A stretch of 50,782 nt of DNA from Nitrospiraceae bacterium (lineage in GTDB: Bacteria > Nitrospirota > Thermodesulfovibrionia > UBA6902). The notes beneath the pieces are model-generated. The model was given only the letters and a program-made list of their open reading frames with translations, searched no databases and was not told where the DNA came from. Made by a program: the position numbers and the translations under genes. The stretch is from contig QZKO01000027.1 in NCBI GenBank assembly GCA_003599505.1, positions 1 through 50,782 of the forward strand, read 5' to 3'. The number at the start of each line of letters is the position of its first letter. Positions within the stretch are counted from its first letter, which is position 1. Below are positions 25,864 to 35,294 of the stretch, in pieces.

Positions 25864-25906
25864 GGGGTTGCCCTGATAAAAGTATTCGGGCAACCCCTTT
25901 TTTTTT
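25864..25906 (+). terminator. Strong intrinsic terminator 31 bp before rlmI
   Basis: A perfect 10-bp stem GGGGTTGCCC/GGGCAACCCC (25864-25873 with 25888-25897) is followed by T9. No annotated gene ends upstream on this strand. A T-run on the other side also allows function in the reverse direction. Confidence 0.9.
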
Positions 25907-25936
25907 GAAGGCCCCATGGAGTAAATTACATCAGTC

Positions 25937-27112
25937 ATGATTGCCCTGAAAGTCAGCAAGCACAAGACCGGCCCTGTCATAAACCGCCATCCCTGGGTCT
26001 TCTCAGGGGCGCTGGAAGACATCCCCGACAATCTGAAACCTGGAGCTCCGGTGAAACTGGTTACCTCAAGCGGCAACTACCTGGCAGGCGGTTATTTTAA
26101 TTCCTATTCTCAGATAGCGGTGCGAGTATGGGGTTATGATGAGCATGAAGAAGTTGACAGAGATTTTTTCGTAAGACGCGTAATGAGGGCTTATGAGATC
26201 AGGAAAAGATATGTTGAAAGCCCTGAGACCGATTCCTATCGTTTGATTAACGGTGAAAGTGATTTCCTGCCGGGGTTCATTGCCGATAAGTACGGCAGTC
26301 ACCTGGTAATACAATGCCATACCCGCGGCATTGAATTCTGGAGAGACGCTGTCGTCAATGCATTGATTGAGGTAATGAAGCCTGCCGGAATATACGAGAA
26401 ATCGGAGACCCCCTCAAGGAAGATCGAAGGGATGGAATACCGGTCGGGGCTGCTGTACGGGACTGTTCCGGATTTGGTAACGATAAGGGAAAACGGTTTT
26501 AATTTTCTGGTAGACATCAAACAGGGGCAGAAGACCGGATTCTACCTGGACCAGCGCGATAAGCGCCATGCCCTTTTGAAATACTCCAGGGACAAGGCCG
26601 TCCTTAACTGTTTTTCTTATACGGGCGGTTTTTCGGTCTACGCGCTGAAAGGAGGAGCGCAGAGGGTCATAAGCGTCGACGCCTCGTCTCCCGCGCTTGA
26701 GCTTGCAAAGGAAAACATTAAACTGAATAAACTTGATATCGGGAAATGTGAATTTGTCTCTGAAGATGTAAAAAAATATCTGAAAAATGTCCCGGCTGCT
26801 GACTTTAATCTGATTATTCTTGACCCGCCCGCCTTTATCAAAGACAGGAGGAAGAAGAAGGAAGGGCTGATCGGTTACAGGACCATTAATGAAATGGCCC
26901 TTAAGATCTTACCGGAAGACGGGACACTTCTGACCTGTTCCTGTTCAGCCCATCTGTCGCTGCAGGATTTCCGATACCTCCTGACGGAAGCGGGAGGGCG
27001 GATGAGGAAGTCCCTGCGGATACTGGAAACTTACACTCACGGGACAGACCACGCCGTGTCGGCGCCTTTCCTGGAAGGCGAATACCTGAAGTGTTTTTTT
27101 CTCAGTCTTTAA
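25937..27112 (+). CDS. rlmI: 23S rRNA m5C methyltransferase family (RlmI-like)
   Basis: This 391-residue enzyme has an N-terminal PUA-like domain (RHPWVFSGALE, GNYLAGGYFN), a central domain with ENGFNFLVDIKQGQKTGFYLDQR, and a Rossmann methyltransferase core (LNCFSYTGGFSVYA motif I, LDPPAF motif IV, CSCSAHLS with the catalytic-loop Cys). This is the architecture of RlmI, which methylates C1962 of 23S rRNA. Specificity is inferred from family. It starts at ATG 25937 right after the terminator. Confidence 0.88.
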   Translation: MIALKVSKHKTGPVINRHPWVFSGALEDIPDNLKPGAPVKLVTSSGNYLAGGYFNSYSQIAVRVWGYDEHEEVDRDFFVRRVMRAYEIRKRYVESPETDSYRLINGESDFLPGFIADKYGSHLVIQCHTRGIEFWRDAVVNALIEVMKPAGIYEKSETPSRKIEGMEYRSGLLYGTVPDLVTIRENGFNFLVDIKQGQKTGFYLDQRDKRHALLKYSRDKAVLNCFSYTGGFSVYALKGGAQRVISVDASSPALELAKENIKLNKLDIGKCEFVSEDVKKYLKNVPAADFNLIILDPPAFIKDRRKKKEGLIGYRTINEMALKILPEDGTLLTCSCSAHLSLQDFRYLLTEAGGRMRKSLRILETYTHGTDHAVSAPFLEGEYLKCFFLSL

Positions 27113-27123
27113 CTGAAGTTAAA

Positions 27124-27150
27124 CATGGGCCGCCTCGACGCGGCTCATGT
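27124..27150. terminator. Hairpin between convergent rlmI and MCP genes
   Basis: CATGGGCCGC and GCGGCTCATG form a stem with one mismatch and a 6-base loop, overlapping the 3' end of the MCP gene. T-runs are weak, so this is only a possible terminator. Confidence 0.4.
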
Positions 27151-28350
27151 CTTCGGCCTTGCATTACCCGGGCGGAGCGCTGTTTTGTCCTGCACTTTGA
27201 ACCCGGCTATGCTTGACTTCAGTTTAGAGGCGAATTGCGCTATATCGTGACTCGCCCTGGCTATCCGGCCCGCGCCGGAGGAAGTCCCTTTTATTATTTC
27301 AGCCACATCCTCTATGTCCCCGCTTATCTGCTCCGCAGCAGCAGACTGTTCCTCGGTTGTAGCGGCCATCTGCCTTATTATGAGTGATAACTCTTCTACC
27401 TGGGCGACTATATCTTTAAGCGCTGCGCCGGCATCTTTTGTAAGCCTTACCCCGTCTTCCACCGCCACGAGCTCATCCTCTATGCTTGATAAAGACTTCA
27501 CTGTGTCCTGTTGTATTATTCCGATCGTTTCCCCTATTTCTTTTGTCGCGGTTGTTGTCTTCTCTGCAAGCTTCCTCACCTCGTCCGCCACAACAGCAAA
27601 GCCCCTTCCCTGCTCCCCCGCCCTTGCAGCCTCAATAGCGGCATTAAGGGCAAGCAGATTTGTCTGGTTCGCTATATCGTCTATTACCTTGATAATATTG
27701 CCGACATCCTGGGAACGGCTGCCGAGGATGGCAACTACCTGGCTTGTCTCCCTGGTCGTATCGGCAATGCTGTTGATGCTGGTTATGGCCTTCTCAACTA
27801 TTCCGCTGCCTCTCGCTGCTGCTTCATTGGCCTTTTTTGCCGCTTCCGCGGCCCCTGAGACATTCCTTGCGATATCAGCGATGGCAGAGCTCATCTCATG
27901 GGATGATGAAGCCACCTGTGATGTCCTGCTGCCCTGTTCTTTTGAGCCGTCGGCAATAAGCGAGGCGGAGCCTGACATCTCTTCCGAGCTTGAGGCAAGA
28001 CTGCCGGCAGCCGACTTAACGTCATGAATGACGATGTTGATTTTATGGACAGCCTTATTTAATTCACGGGCGAGATCGCCGAGCTCGTCATTCCCTGATT
28101 CATTAATCCGTACGCTGAAGTCCCCCTTGCTTAGTCTCCCTGCCGCGTCAAGAATTTCCCTTAGGGGGCCGGTAATGGACCGGACCAGACAGAAACCTGT
28201 GACAGAAACCGCGACAGCCGCTGACAGCATGATTACGGAAACGCTGCTGTTTAACCGGAACGTCCATACGCCTAAAGCTGCCATCAGGACTGCCGGGACC
28301 ATAAGACCTAATGTGATTTTAGCGGTTATTTTTAAATGATTACAGCGCAT
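27145..28350 (-). CDS. Methyl-accepting chemotaxis protein without a periplasmic domain
   Basis: This 401-residue protein has two membrane helices (about residues 12-29 and 37-56) joined by only a few residues, then HAMP ([16 protein letters not shown]) and a cytoplasmic signalling coiled coil with the hairpin tip [19 protein letters not shown]. Methylation-type Glu/Gln sites lie on both arms. With no sensor domain, it must read a membrane or partner signal. Its upstream region shares a palindrome with the PstS-like gene next door. Confidence 0.93.
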   Translation of the reverse strand: MRCNHLKITAKITLGLMVPAVLMAALGVWTFRLNSSVSVIMLSAAVAVSVTGFCLVRSITGPLREILDAAGRLSKGDFSVRINESGNDELGDLARELNKAVHKINIVIHDVKSAAGSLASSSEEMSGSASLIADGSKEQGSRTSQVASSSHEMSSAIADIARNVSGAAEAAKKANEAAARGSGIVEKAITSINSIADTTRETSQVVAILGSRSQDVGNIIKVIDDIANQTNLLALNAAIEAARAGEQGRGFAVVADEVRKLAEKTTTATKEIGETIGIIQQDTVKSLSSIEDELVAVEDGVRLTKDAGAALKDIVAQVEELSLIIRQMAATTEEQSAAAEQISGDIEDVAEIIKGTSSGAGRIARASHDIAQFASKLKSSIAGFKVQDKTALRPGNARPKT

Positions 28351-28427
28351 AAAAAGCTCTCCGAATTTCTATTGAAAATTGCACTAATAATTATAACGGA
28401 GAACCGCTTATATAAATAGGAAGACGA

Positions 28428-28459
28428 CTGATTATTCTGTAAGATTTTGTCCTACAGAG
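28428..28459 (-). promoter_or_regulatory. Conserved palindromic operator upstream of the MCP gene (copy A)
   Basis: TGTAAG-N7-CCTACA at 28438-28456 is embedded in a longer block (CTGATT...ACAGA) that closely matches 29379-29410. It is about 80 bp upstream of the MCP start. The layout resembles sites of NarL/LuxR-type response regulators. Confidence 0.55.
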
Positions 28460-28470
28460 AAAATGAGGAG

Positions 28471-28508
28471 AAAAAAAACCCGCTGCTTCAGTTATGGGCA
28501 GCGGGGTT
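28471..28508 (-). terminator. Intrinsic terminator after the PstS-like gene
   Basis: AACCCCGCTGC and GCAGCGGGTT form a strong stem on the minus strand followed by T8, 15 bp after the stop of the PstS-like gene. Confidence 0.88.
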
Positions 28509-28522
28509 GAGAAAACCTATGT

Positions 28523-29308
28523 TTATTCTTTTATATACCCCTTTCCTTCTCCTTTAAAGAAGTCCAGGACCTTCATTACATCGGGGGACGGAGCGCCTTT
28601 TGTTATAAGCATAAGAGGCCTTGAAATCTCACGCGTCTCAACGACCTTCACTTTTTCCTTATTCCCCGGAAGGGTTATAAACCCCTGGCTTACGGCGCCT
28701 ATGCCCTCAGGGAAAAAATTCACCATGTCGACTTCCTTCCTTGTTGTCTCGACCACTATCGCCGTGGCTGCATAAGGCTCTCCGTCCATGATCGTTTTCT
28801 GGAAAACCTTTTTTGTTGCCGAGCCGAGATGGGACGTTACCACTATCACCGGCATATCGGCTCCACCCACTTCTTTCCAGTTGGTAATCTTTCCGGTGTG
28901 GAGACCTTTCAACTGCTCCTTTGAGAGTCTTGTGACCGGATTTGAAGGATGGACGATTACCTTTATTACATCAGACGTAATCGTATTGCCCTGGATATCC
29001 GGCGGGGCGTCCAGCCCGGTCGCGGCCTTCATGCTTGCGACCGCGTCGGCAAGCTCCTCGGACGCCATGGAGGCGTGGCATTTCCCTTTAACCAGGTCCT
29101 CAAGCCCGTTTCCGGTGCCGTTTCCGATAAGGGCCAGGTTTATCCCGGTTGCCTGCTCCAGCGCGTCCTTGCCCGGCTCCATAATCCTTTTCTGGACAGT
29201 GGTTGAACCGTGAAGCCTGACTTCATCCGCCTGCGCGTCAATCGATAACGCAGTCAAAAGCATTATCGACGTCAGGGAAAACAATAAAATTCTCAAAACC
29301 TTTTTCAT
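28523..29308 (-). CDS. PstS-like orphan substrate-binding protein
   Basis: This 261-residue protein has a signal peptide ending ALSIDAQADE and a phosphate-type binding fold (VRLHGSTTVQKRIMEP, LIGNGTGNGLEDLV, VVTSHLGSATKKVF). The Ser/Thr-rich anion loops are those of PstS-like proteins, but it differs from the PstS at 4112, and no permease genes are near. Shared upstream sites and proximity to an MCP suggest it may present an anion to signalling proteins rather than to a transporter. The ligand is unknown. Confidence 0.82.
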   Translation of the reverse strand: MKKVLRILLFSLTSIMLLTALSIDAQADEVRLHGSTTVQKRIMEPGKDALEQATGINLALIGNGTGNGLEDLVKGKCHASMASEELADAVASMKAATGLDAPPDIQGNTITSDVIKVIVHPSNPVTRLSKEQLKGLHTGKITNWKEVGGADMPVIVVTSHLGSATKKVFQKTIMDGEPYAATAIVVETTRKEVDMVNFFPEGIGAVSQGFITLPGNKEKVKVVETREISRPLMLITKGAPSPDVMKVLDFFKGEGKGYIKE

Positions 29309-29378
29309 ATTACCCTCCTGTTCGAGAAATATACATTTAATTGCGGCTAATCGGGGGATAAACTACATAGGTTTTAAT

Positions 29379-29410
29379 CTGATTCTTTTGTAGGTGATTG
29401 TCCTACAAAT
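29379..29410 (-). promoter_or_regulatory. Conserved palindromic operator upstream of the PstS-like gene (copy B)
   Basis: TGTAGG-N7-CCTACA at 29389-29407, extended to TTTGTAGG/CCTACAAA, lies about 80 bp before the gene start. It is near-identical in layout to copy A at 28428-28459 (about 24 of 31 positions by eye). Confidence 0.6.
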
Positions 29411-29423
29411 TTAGAACAGAGTT

Positions 29424-29482
29424 AAAAAAAGGCAAATGGCGAAAGGCCAAAGGGAGCCCTTTGCCATTAGCCCTTTGCCAAT
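29424..29482 (-). terminator. Terminator of the five-gene signalling operon
   Basis: On the minus strand an imperfect stem (GGCAAAGGGCTAATGGC with GCCTTTCGCCATTTGCC) is followed by T7. It starts 36 bp after the response-regulator stop. Confidence 0.75.
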
Positions 29483-29518
29483 TTTGAACAATGGCTTCGA
29501 GTTACAGGAGGGTTATAG

Positions 29519-30148
29519 CTACACCAGATTGTTCTTTATGGCATAATGCGTTAATTCCGCGTTATTGCTCATTCCAATCTTCCTGAGAATGCGGGTGCGA
29601 TAGGTGCTTATGGTTTTTACGCTTAACGACAGTTCCCCGGATATCTGCGTAGGCGTTTTACCGGAGGCGATCATGCATAAGATTTCGTATTCGCGGTTGG
29701 AAAGAGTTTCATGGGGGAGTTTTTCAAGGTCGAGCTCTATCGCGGAGGCCAGCTTCTCGGCAAGTGAAGCAGTGACATATTTACCGCCGCGGGACACTTT
29801 CCTTATGGCCTTGATCAGCTCCTCCGGCGCGCTCTCCTTTGTCAGGTACGCGGAAGCGCCCGTCTTTATGGCCCTTACGGCGTACTGCTCTTCCGAATAC
29901 ACACTTAAAATAATAACGGGTATTCCCGGGATTTCCTGCTTCAACTGTTTCAGGATATCGAGGCCGCTCCTGCCCGGCATGGCTATATCCATCAGGATAA
30001 CGTCATAGGTTTTTTTATATGCCTTCTCCAGCGCCTCCTGCCCGTTACAGGCCTCATCAACCGCGAACTCACCTGAAGCTTCAGCTAAAATCTGCCTCAA
30101 CCCTTTACGCACTATTACATGGTCATCTGCTATAAGCACTTTCAGCAA
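29519..30148 (-). CDS. NarL/FixJ-family response regulator
   Basis: This 209-residue regulator has a receiver domain (acidic pair IADDH, phospho-acceptor Asp in VILMDIAMPG, Ser in VIILSVYSEE, Lys in YLTKESAPEE) and a C-terminal LuxR helix-turn-helix (LSNREYEILCMIASG, SVKTISTYRTRIL). It is last in the operon and overlaps its likely cognate HisKA_3 kinase gene by 7 bp. The palindromes at 28438 and 29389 are candidate targets. Confidence 0.93.
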   Translation of the reverse strand: MLKVLIADDHVIVRKGLRQILAEASGEFAVDEACNGQEALEKAYKKTYDVILMDIAMPGRSGLDILKQLKQEIPGIPVIILSVYSEEQYAVRAIKTGASAYLTKESAPEELIKAIRKVSRGGKYVTASLAEKLASAIELDLEKLPHETLSNREYEILCMIASGKTPTQISGELSLSVKTISTYRTRILRKIGMSNNAELTHYAIKNNLV

Positions 30149-32277
30149 GCCTGCCTCCTTTCCGGATTTACCGGTACCTTAACCTTTATGGTCGTCCCCT
30201 TATTCTCCGCCCCTCTGATCTTCACCCTGCCGGCCCAGGGGAGGACCCTTTCCCGCATACTGATCAACCCGAAAGAATAAGGGCTTGAAATCTGCTCCTG
30301 TGAAATGCCCTTCCCGTTGTCCCGGATTGCAAGCTCTATATTGGAAGGATCAGCTTTTAAGCTTACCCTGATCCGCGTCGCGCCGGCATGGCGGAGCACA
30401 TTTGTTATCGCCTGCTGAAAAATCCTGAAGATATTTGTCGCAAGCTCTTTGTCAAGGATAAGGTCCTCGGGTATTATTCTCACCTCGCATTTAATTCCGG
30501 TCCTTTTTTGAAATTCCCCGGCCTGCCATTCAATGGCTGCCGCAAGACCGAGGTCGTCGAGCAGTCCGGGTCTTAATTCAGATGATATTCTTTGCACTGT
30601 TTTGACGGTCGCGGCAATAAGTTTAAACATCGATTCCGCTTTTTTAGAAAGCGCTCCCTGTCCCTTTTGCAACCTCTTCTTCAACCATGACAACTCCATT
30701 TTTAAAGCAGTCAGCGATTGACCCAGTTCATCATGAATATCACGGGCAATCCTGCTCCTTTCTTTTTCTCTTACTGATTCCAGATAGGCGGTCAGGTCCT
30801 GCAACTGCTTATGCGATTCCCTCAAGTTATCTTCAACCCGTTTCCTGTTTTTAATTTCATGCCGTAAGCTCATATTGGTTTTTGCCAATTCGTCGGTGCG
30901 GTTTTTTACAAGCTGCTCAAGGTGATCTCTGTATATCTTCAGCTCTTCCTCAGCCTGCCTGCGTTCAGTAATGTCTTCCCCGGAGCTCAAGGTCCCGCTT
31001 ATCTCCCCTGCTTCATTTCTTAACAAGTAATTATGCCATGAAATTAATCTTTCCCTGCCTTTAAGCGTTACAACAGGGTTCTCAAAATATTCTACCGGAC
31101 TGAGTTCTCCGGCTGTTAATTTTGCAAAAACAGCTTTCATCTCACTCCTCATCCTTCGCGGTATAAAAGCTTTGAACCAGTTCCTGCCGATAATATCCTC
31201 CTGAGCGCCTTCGAGGATCTCGCATCCCTTTTTATTCACAAGGGTGACCTTTTGCCCGGCGTCAATCGCTACTATCATGACACCGGCAATATCAAGGTAA
31301 TGCCGGGACCTGTCCCTTTCCTCCTTTAATATCTTCTCGGCCCGCTTCTGGCCGGTAATATCCTTCATTATATGCACCGTACTGACAACCTCGTTGTTAT
31401 CATTAAACATAGGTATTGCCGACACCTCAAAATACGATCCGGCATGAGGATTGAAAAATTCAATATTAACAGGTTGCTTAAGCCGTACAGCCTGCGGGCA
31501 CGGGCAGCCGGCCCATGGTTTCTCCGTTTTATGGACCACCTCATGACAGGTTTTGCCCGCAATGTCTTTTTCCTTAATCCTGAAGAAATCAGCGAAGGGC
31601 TTATTAACCCTCAATAATTTATTCTTCCTGTCGTGGATTGAAATCAAATAATCAACAGAGTTGAATGTTTTTTCCCATTCCTCGGCAGCCTGTTTTACTT
31701 TCCCCTCTGCCAGTCTTTTTTCTGTTACGTCGATGATTGAAGTCCTGCACGCATAATTACCCCCGGAGTTTTTAACCAATACGCTGTCCAGCCGGGCTTC
31801 AAACACATGCTCTTCCCCTCTTACGCTTATTTCGCACATCCGGAATTTAATGCTTTTAAAAACCTCCCTGAGATGCAAATACAAAATATCCCGGCTCTCT
31901 TTCTTAATATAATGATAAAACGGTTTATTAATCAGAAGGCTTCTGACGGTCCCAAGCTGTCCGGCTGCGGTAATGTTTGCCTCCAGTATCAGTCCCGTCT
32001 CATCGAGGGTCAGATAGCCGACAGGGGCGAGGTCATAAAGGTCGGAATATTTGTTGCGCGATTCTTCAAGCTCTTTCTGTATCCGGCGGAGCTCCTCATT
32101 CTGCATCTCCAGCTCCGTCTGATGGACATGCAGTTCATGCACGAGTCCCCGCAAGTCCGCATCTGTTGCATGCTTTAACCCCGAATCCCGGGCCTTCAGC
32201 CGCTCCTCAGCCTTCCTGCGGAGATCAACGGTCCCGCGGTTTTTTTTCGCGCTGTTTTTTGTTTTTTTCACTGTCAT
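30142..32277 (-). CDS. Soluble multi-PAS histidine kinase (HisKA_3, NarX/DesK class)
   Basis: This 711-residue protein has no membrane helix. An N-terminal coiled coil (ELHVHQTELEMQNEELRR) is followed by about three PAS domains (roughly 75-190, 195-310, 315-440), a second coiled coil, a HisKA_3 dimerisation domain with the phospho-His in ARDIHDELGQ, and a HATPase (NVLRHAGA, DNGKGISQEQ). PAS2 carries a Cys cluster (GKTCHEVVHK..GCPCP). Its transmitter is close to that of the kinase at 35295. It should phosphorylate the NarL-type regulator whose gene it overlaps. Confidence 0.9.
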   Translation of the reverse strand: MTVKKTKNSAKKNRGTVDLRRKAEERLKARDSGLKHATDADLRGLVHELHVHQTELEMQNEELRRIQKELEESRNKYSDLYDLAPVGYLTLDETGLILEANITAAGQLGTVRSLLINKPFYHYIKKESRDILYLHLREVFKSIKFRMCEISVRGEEHVFEARLDSVLVKNSGGNYACRTSIIDVTEKRLAEGKVKQAAEEWEKTFNSVDYLISIHDRKNKLLRVNKPFADFFRIKEKDIAGKTCHEVVHKTEKPWAGCPCPQAVRLKQPVNIEFFNPHAGSYFEVSAIPMFNDNNEVVSTVHIMKDITGQKRAEKILKEERDRSRHYLDIAGVMIVAIDAGQKVTLVNKKGCEILEGAQEDIIGRNWFKAFIPRRMRSEMKAVFAKLTAGELSPVEYFENPVVTLKGRERLISWHNYLLRNEAGEISGTLSSGEDITERRQAEEELKIYRDHLEQLVKNRTDELAKTNMSLRHEIKNRKRVEDNLRESHKQLQDLTAYLESVREKERSRIARDIHDELGQSLTALKMELSWLKKRLQKGQGALSKKAESMFKLIAATVKTVQRISSELRPGLLDDLGLAAAIEWQAGEFQKRTGIKCEVRIIPEDLILDKELATNIFRIFQQAITNVLRHAGATRIRVSLKADPSNIELAIRDNGKGISQEQISSPYSFGLISMRERVLPWAGRVKIRGAENKGTTIKVKVPVNPERRQAC

Positions 32278-32287
32278 GGGCCGCCCG

Positions 32288-35200
32288 CTACCTTCTCTTT
32301 TTTTTCATTTCGTCCAACCGCTTCCTTAAATCCTTGATGGTCCTTCTGAACTCTTCCTCTGTCAGCTTGCGCTCCGTAATGTCCCTTGCAATATGAACAA
32401 CCTGGACGACGTCCCCTTTTTCATTTCTTATCGGTGATGCGGAAACCTCCACGTATATCTTTTTACCGTCCTTCTTATAGTGTATATGCTCGGCTACTGC
32501 GTGTTTGCCGGTTTCTACAGTCTCCGTAATGGGACACATATGCTCCGGCCCCTCGCAGACCCCCCGGTCCATGCAACGATGTGTAACTTCATGGCATGTC
32601 TTCCCTATTACATCTTTTTTAAGCACATGCAGGCTCTTCAGAAAAGCCTCGTTACAGTCAACTATCAGGAAATTATTTATATCTATGATGGATATTGCGT
32701 CGTTGATACTGTTAAGCACAGTCCGCGAGAATTCATGCGCTTTTGTTGTCGCGATTTCCGCCTTCTTCATTTTTGTAATATCCACAAATGTTATAACCAC
32801 CCCGTCCACGACATTTTCAAGTGTCCTGTACGGGATAATCCTCATAATATACCACTCGCCGTCCCGGGTCTGCACCTCGGTTTCTTTCACCGTCAATGTT
32901 TCCAGCAGGTCTAACGCATCCCTGATAAGATCGCTGTACAGAATATTTGTTGAAAAATGGTGAAGAGGCCTGCCGATATCTGTTTCCTTGAGATTAAACA
33001 GTCTGGTCGCGGACGGGGTAAAACGCCTGATGCAGAGGTTGATGTCCAGGAATATAGTGCCCACATCGGTGCTGGAGAAAAGGTTGCTCAGGTCATTGTT
33101 TGACTGTGTTATCTCTTCAATTTTCTCCTGGAGCTGGGTATTTACCGATAAAAGTTCTTCATTCGTGGACTGCAGCTCCTCCCTGGAAGTCTGAAGCTCT
33201 TCATTTGCGCTCTGAAGTTCCTCGTTGACGCCCCTCATTTCCTCACTTTTCAGTATCAGGTCATTATTGCATTTCTCAAGCTCCTCTGTAACTGCCTCAA
33301 GACTCATTTCCATAAACCTCAGCTTGTCTTCAAGGCCGGAAGGAGAGGACGCCTTCTTTTTCCCCGGAGTGCGTTTACTTGCAATGGAAGACTCCCTCAG
33401 CGTACGGGAGGCCTCTTCAAAATAAACAGTGATGTGCCCCTGAAGAGGTTCAGTCTCCGAAACAGGCTCGACTATGATGTTTATGTCCTCATAGCCTTTG
33501 TTTGCCATTATTCGTACACCCTTGTGTACAATTCTCTTCTGTTCCTTTACGGCTTGATAAATCATTGTCCTTACCTCATGCCGCAGGTCTTTCCTTGCCA
33601 TTTTTAAGATATTAAAGTCAGCCCTCCCGGAAGGCAGCTCAAGGTATTTGCCTATGTCCCCCTTAAAATAAATGATATCCCTTATCTTATTAATAACCAC
33701 ACAGGCCGGGACATACCCCTCGAGCAGTTTCCTTTCAATCAGCCTCTCCATATCGGAACCGGTATTCCCCCTGTCTGTCCTGAGCGTCCCGCTTACTTCC
33801 GGCCCTGAGAGGTTTTTTAAAGCAGCGTCAGAGAGGGCGGATGAATAACCCGGAGCTGCGGCTTTATGTTTGTAAAGGCTCCATTTTTTATCAATGGGAG
33901 AAAAGAGACCCGCAAATTTCCGGGTGGTCTCGGAACTGCCGAGAAAAAGAAGGCCGTCCTCCCCCAGGGCGTAGTGAAAGAGCTGTAATATTTTCTGCTG
34001 AAGCTCGCTGTCCAGATAGATCAGCAGGTTTCTGCAGCTTATAATATCCAGCCTTGAAAAAGACGGGTCCTTTACGAGGCTGTGAACGGCAAATATGATC
34101 ATCTCCCTCAGTTTGGTTTTGACCTTGTAGGCGCTGTCTTTTTTTTCGAAGAACCTTGACAGCCTTTCTGTCGATACGTCGGCAGCAATACTGAAAGGAT
34201 AAGCGCCGGCGCGGGCATATCTTATTGAATCCTCATCAATATCAGTGGCAAATATCTGGATATTGAAATGCCTGCCCGCTTCTGCCATCGCCTCCGCAAA
34301 AACCATAGCGAGAGAATACGCTTCTTCCCCGGTAGAGCAGCCTGCCACCCAGGCCCGGATTGTAGAACCCGGCTCTTTCTTCTTTAAAATATTATTTATT
34401 ATTCTGCCCTTGAGACTATCGAAGGCCTCGGAATCCCTGAAAAAACCGGTCATCCTTATTATCAGGTCCTTAAAGAGGGCGTCAATTTCCAGGGGGTTTT
34501 TCTGAATATAATCGTAGTAGGCTTCTATCTTCGCGATCTGCTGAATTACCATCCGCCGTTCGGTCCTCCGCCTGATGGATTGCTGTTTGTAGCCGGAAAA
34601 GCTGTGTCCTGTCCTTGAGCGGATCAGGACCAGTATTTTTTTCAGATAATTATTAAACTCCTCATCGTCCGCAACAAGTCTTGTTTCCCTGATAGTATGA
34701 AACTGCCTGACGTATTTCAGGAGCGTCCCCGGCATCTTTTTCACAGGCAAAACATAATCTGCAATCCCGGTGCTTATTGCGCTTTCCGGCATTCCGGAGA
34801 ATTTGGCCTGCTTTATGTCCTGGACCATAACTATCCCGCCGGCGTCTTTCACAGCCTTCAGTCCGGACGTGCCGTCTGTTCCGGTGCCGGAGAGGACTAT
34901 GCATATGGCCTTCTCCCCCTGAGACTCGGCGAGGGAACGGAAAAAGAAATTTATCGGCAGCTTTGCCCCGGGGCCCGCCGTGGGTTCCATTAAATACAGC
35001 GTCCCGTTCATGACAGCCACATCCGTGTCAGGCGGACTGAAATAAATACAATCAGGCTCGAGCTTCATGCCGTCTCTGATCTGAACGGATTTCATCTTTG
35101 TGTATTTCTTTATGATGGAGTCAATAACGCTCTTGTGGCCTGCGGGCAGATGCTGTATAACTACAAACGATAACCCGCTGTCACAGGGCATATTAGAAAA

Positions 35201-35293
35201 GAACTCTTCAATAGCCTCAAGTCCGCCTGCAGAAGCGCCTATGCCTGCAATGAAAGAAGGCTTGATATTCCGGTCTTTTGTTTTTCTTGCCAT
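32288..35293 (-). CDS. CheB-CheR-PAS fusion signalling protein
   Basis: This 1001-residue protein combines a CheB methylesterase at about residues 10-195 (catalytic Ser in GASAGG, His in IQHLPAGHKS, Asp in GTGTDGTSGL; no receiver domain), a CheR methyltransferase at about 210-480 (AGCSTGEEAYSLAM), a long heptad coiled coil (VNEELQSANEELQ region, about 650-740) and two PAS domains. PAS2 carries CHEVTHRC and further Cys. The coding region ends in KKKRR with no kinase domain. It lies between two kinases in the operon and probably feeds them or modifies the MCP; that link is inferred. Confidence 0.9.
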   Translation of the reverse strand: MARKTKDRNIKPSFIAGIGASAGGLEAIEEFFSNMPCDSGLSFVVIQHLPAGHKSVIDSIIKKYTKMKSVQIRDGMKLEPDCIYFSPPDTDVAVMNGTLYLMEPTAGPGAKLPINFFFRSLAESQGEKAICIVLSGTGTDGTSGLKAVKDAGGIVMVQDIKQAKFSGMPESAISTGIADYVLPVKKMPGTLLKYVRQFHTIRETRLVADDEEFNNYLKKILVLIRSRTGHSFSGYKQQSIRRRTERRMVIQQIAKIEAYYDYIQKNPLEIDALFKDLIIRMTGFFRDSEAFDSLKGRIINNILKKKEPGSTIRAWVAGCSTGEEAYSLAMVFAEAMAEAGRHFNIQIFATDIDEDSIRYARAGAYPFSIAADVSTERLSRFFEKKDSAYKVKTKLREMIIFAVHSLVKDPSFSRLDIISCRNLLIYLDSELQQKILQLFHYALGEDGLLFLGSSETTRKFAGLFSPIDKKWSLYKHKAAAPGYSSALSDAALKNLSGPEVSGTLRTDRGNTGSDMERLIERKLLEGYVPACVVINKIRDIIYFKGDIGKYLELPSGRADFNILKMARKDLRHEVRTMIYQAVKEQKRIVHKGVRIMANKGYEDINIIVEPVSETEPLQGHITVYFEEASRTLRESSIASKRTPGKKKASSPSGLEDKLRFMEMSLEAVTEELEKCNNDLILKSEEMRGVNEELQSANEELQTSREELQSTNEELLSVNTQLQEKIEEITQSNNDLSNLFSSTDVGTIFLDINLCIRRFTPSATRLFNLKETDIGRPLHHFSTNILYSDLIRDALDLLETLTVKETEVQTRDGEWYIMRIIPYRTLENVVDGVVITFVDITKMKKAEIATTKAHEFSRTVLNSINDAISIIDINNFLIVDCNEAFLKSLHVLKKDVIGKTCHEVTHRCMDRGVCEGPEHMCPITETVETGKHAVAEHIHYKKDGKKIYVEVSASPIRNEKGDVVQVVHIARDITERKLTEEEFRRTIKDLRKRLDEMKKKRR

Positions 35294-35294
35294 T

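Noticed and set aside
27314-28027. 237-codon plus-strand frame opposite the MCP
   Set aside because: Ser/Ala-rich mirror of the coiled-coil coding sequence, typical of an antisense shadow.
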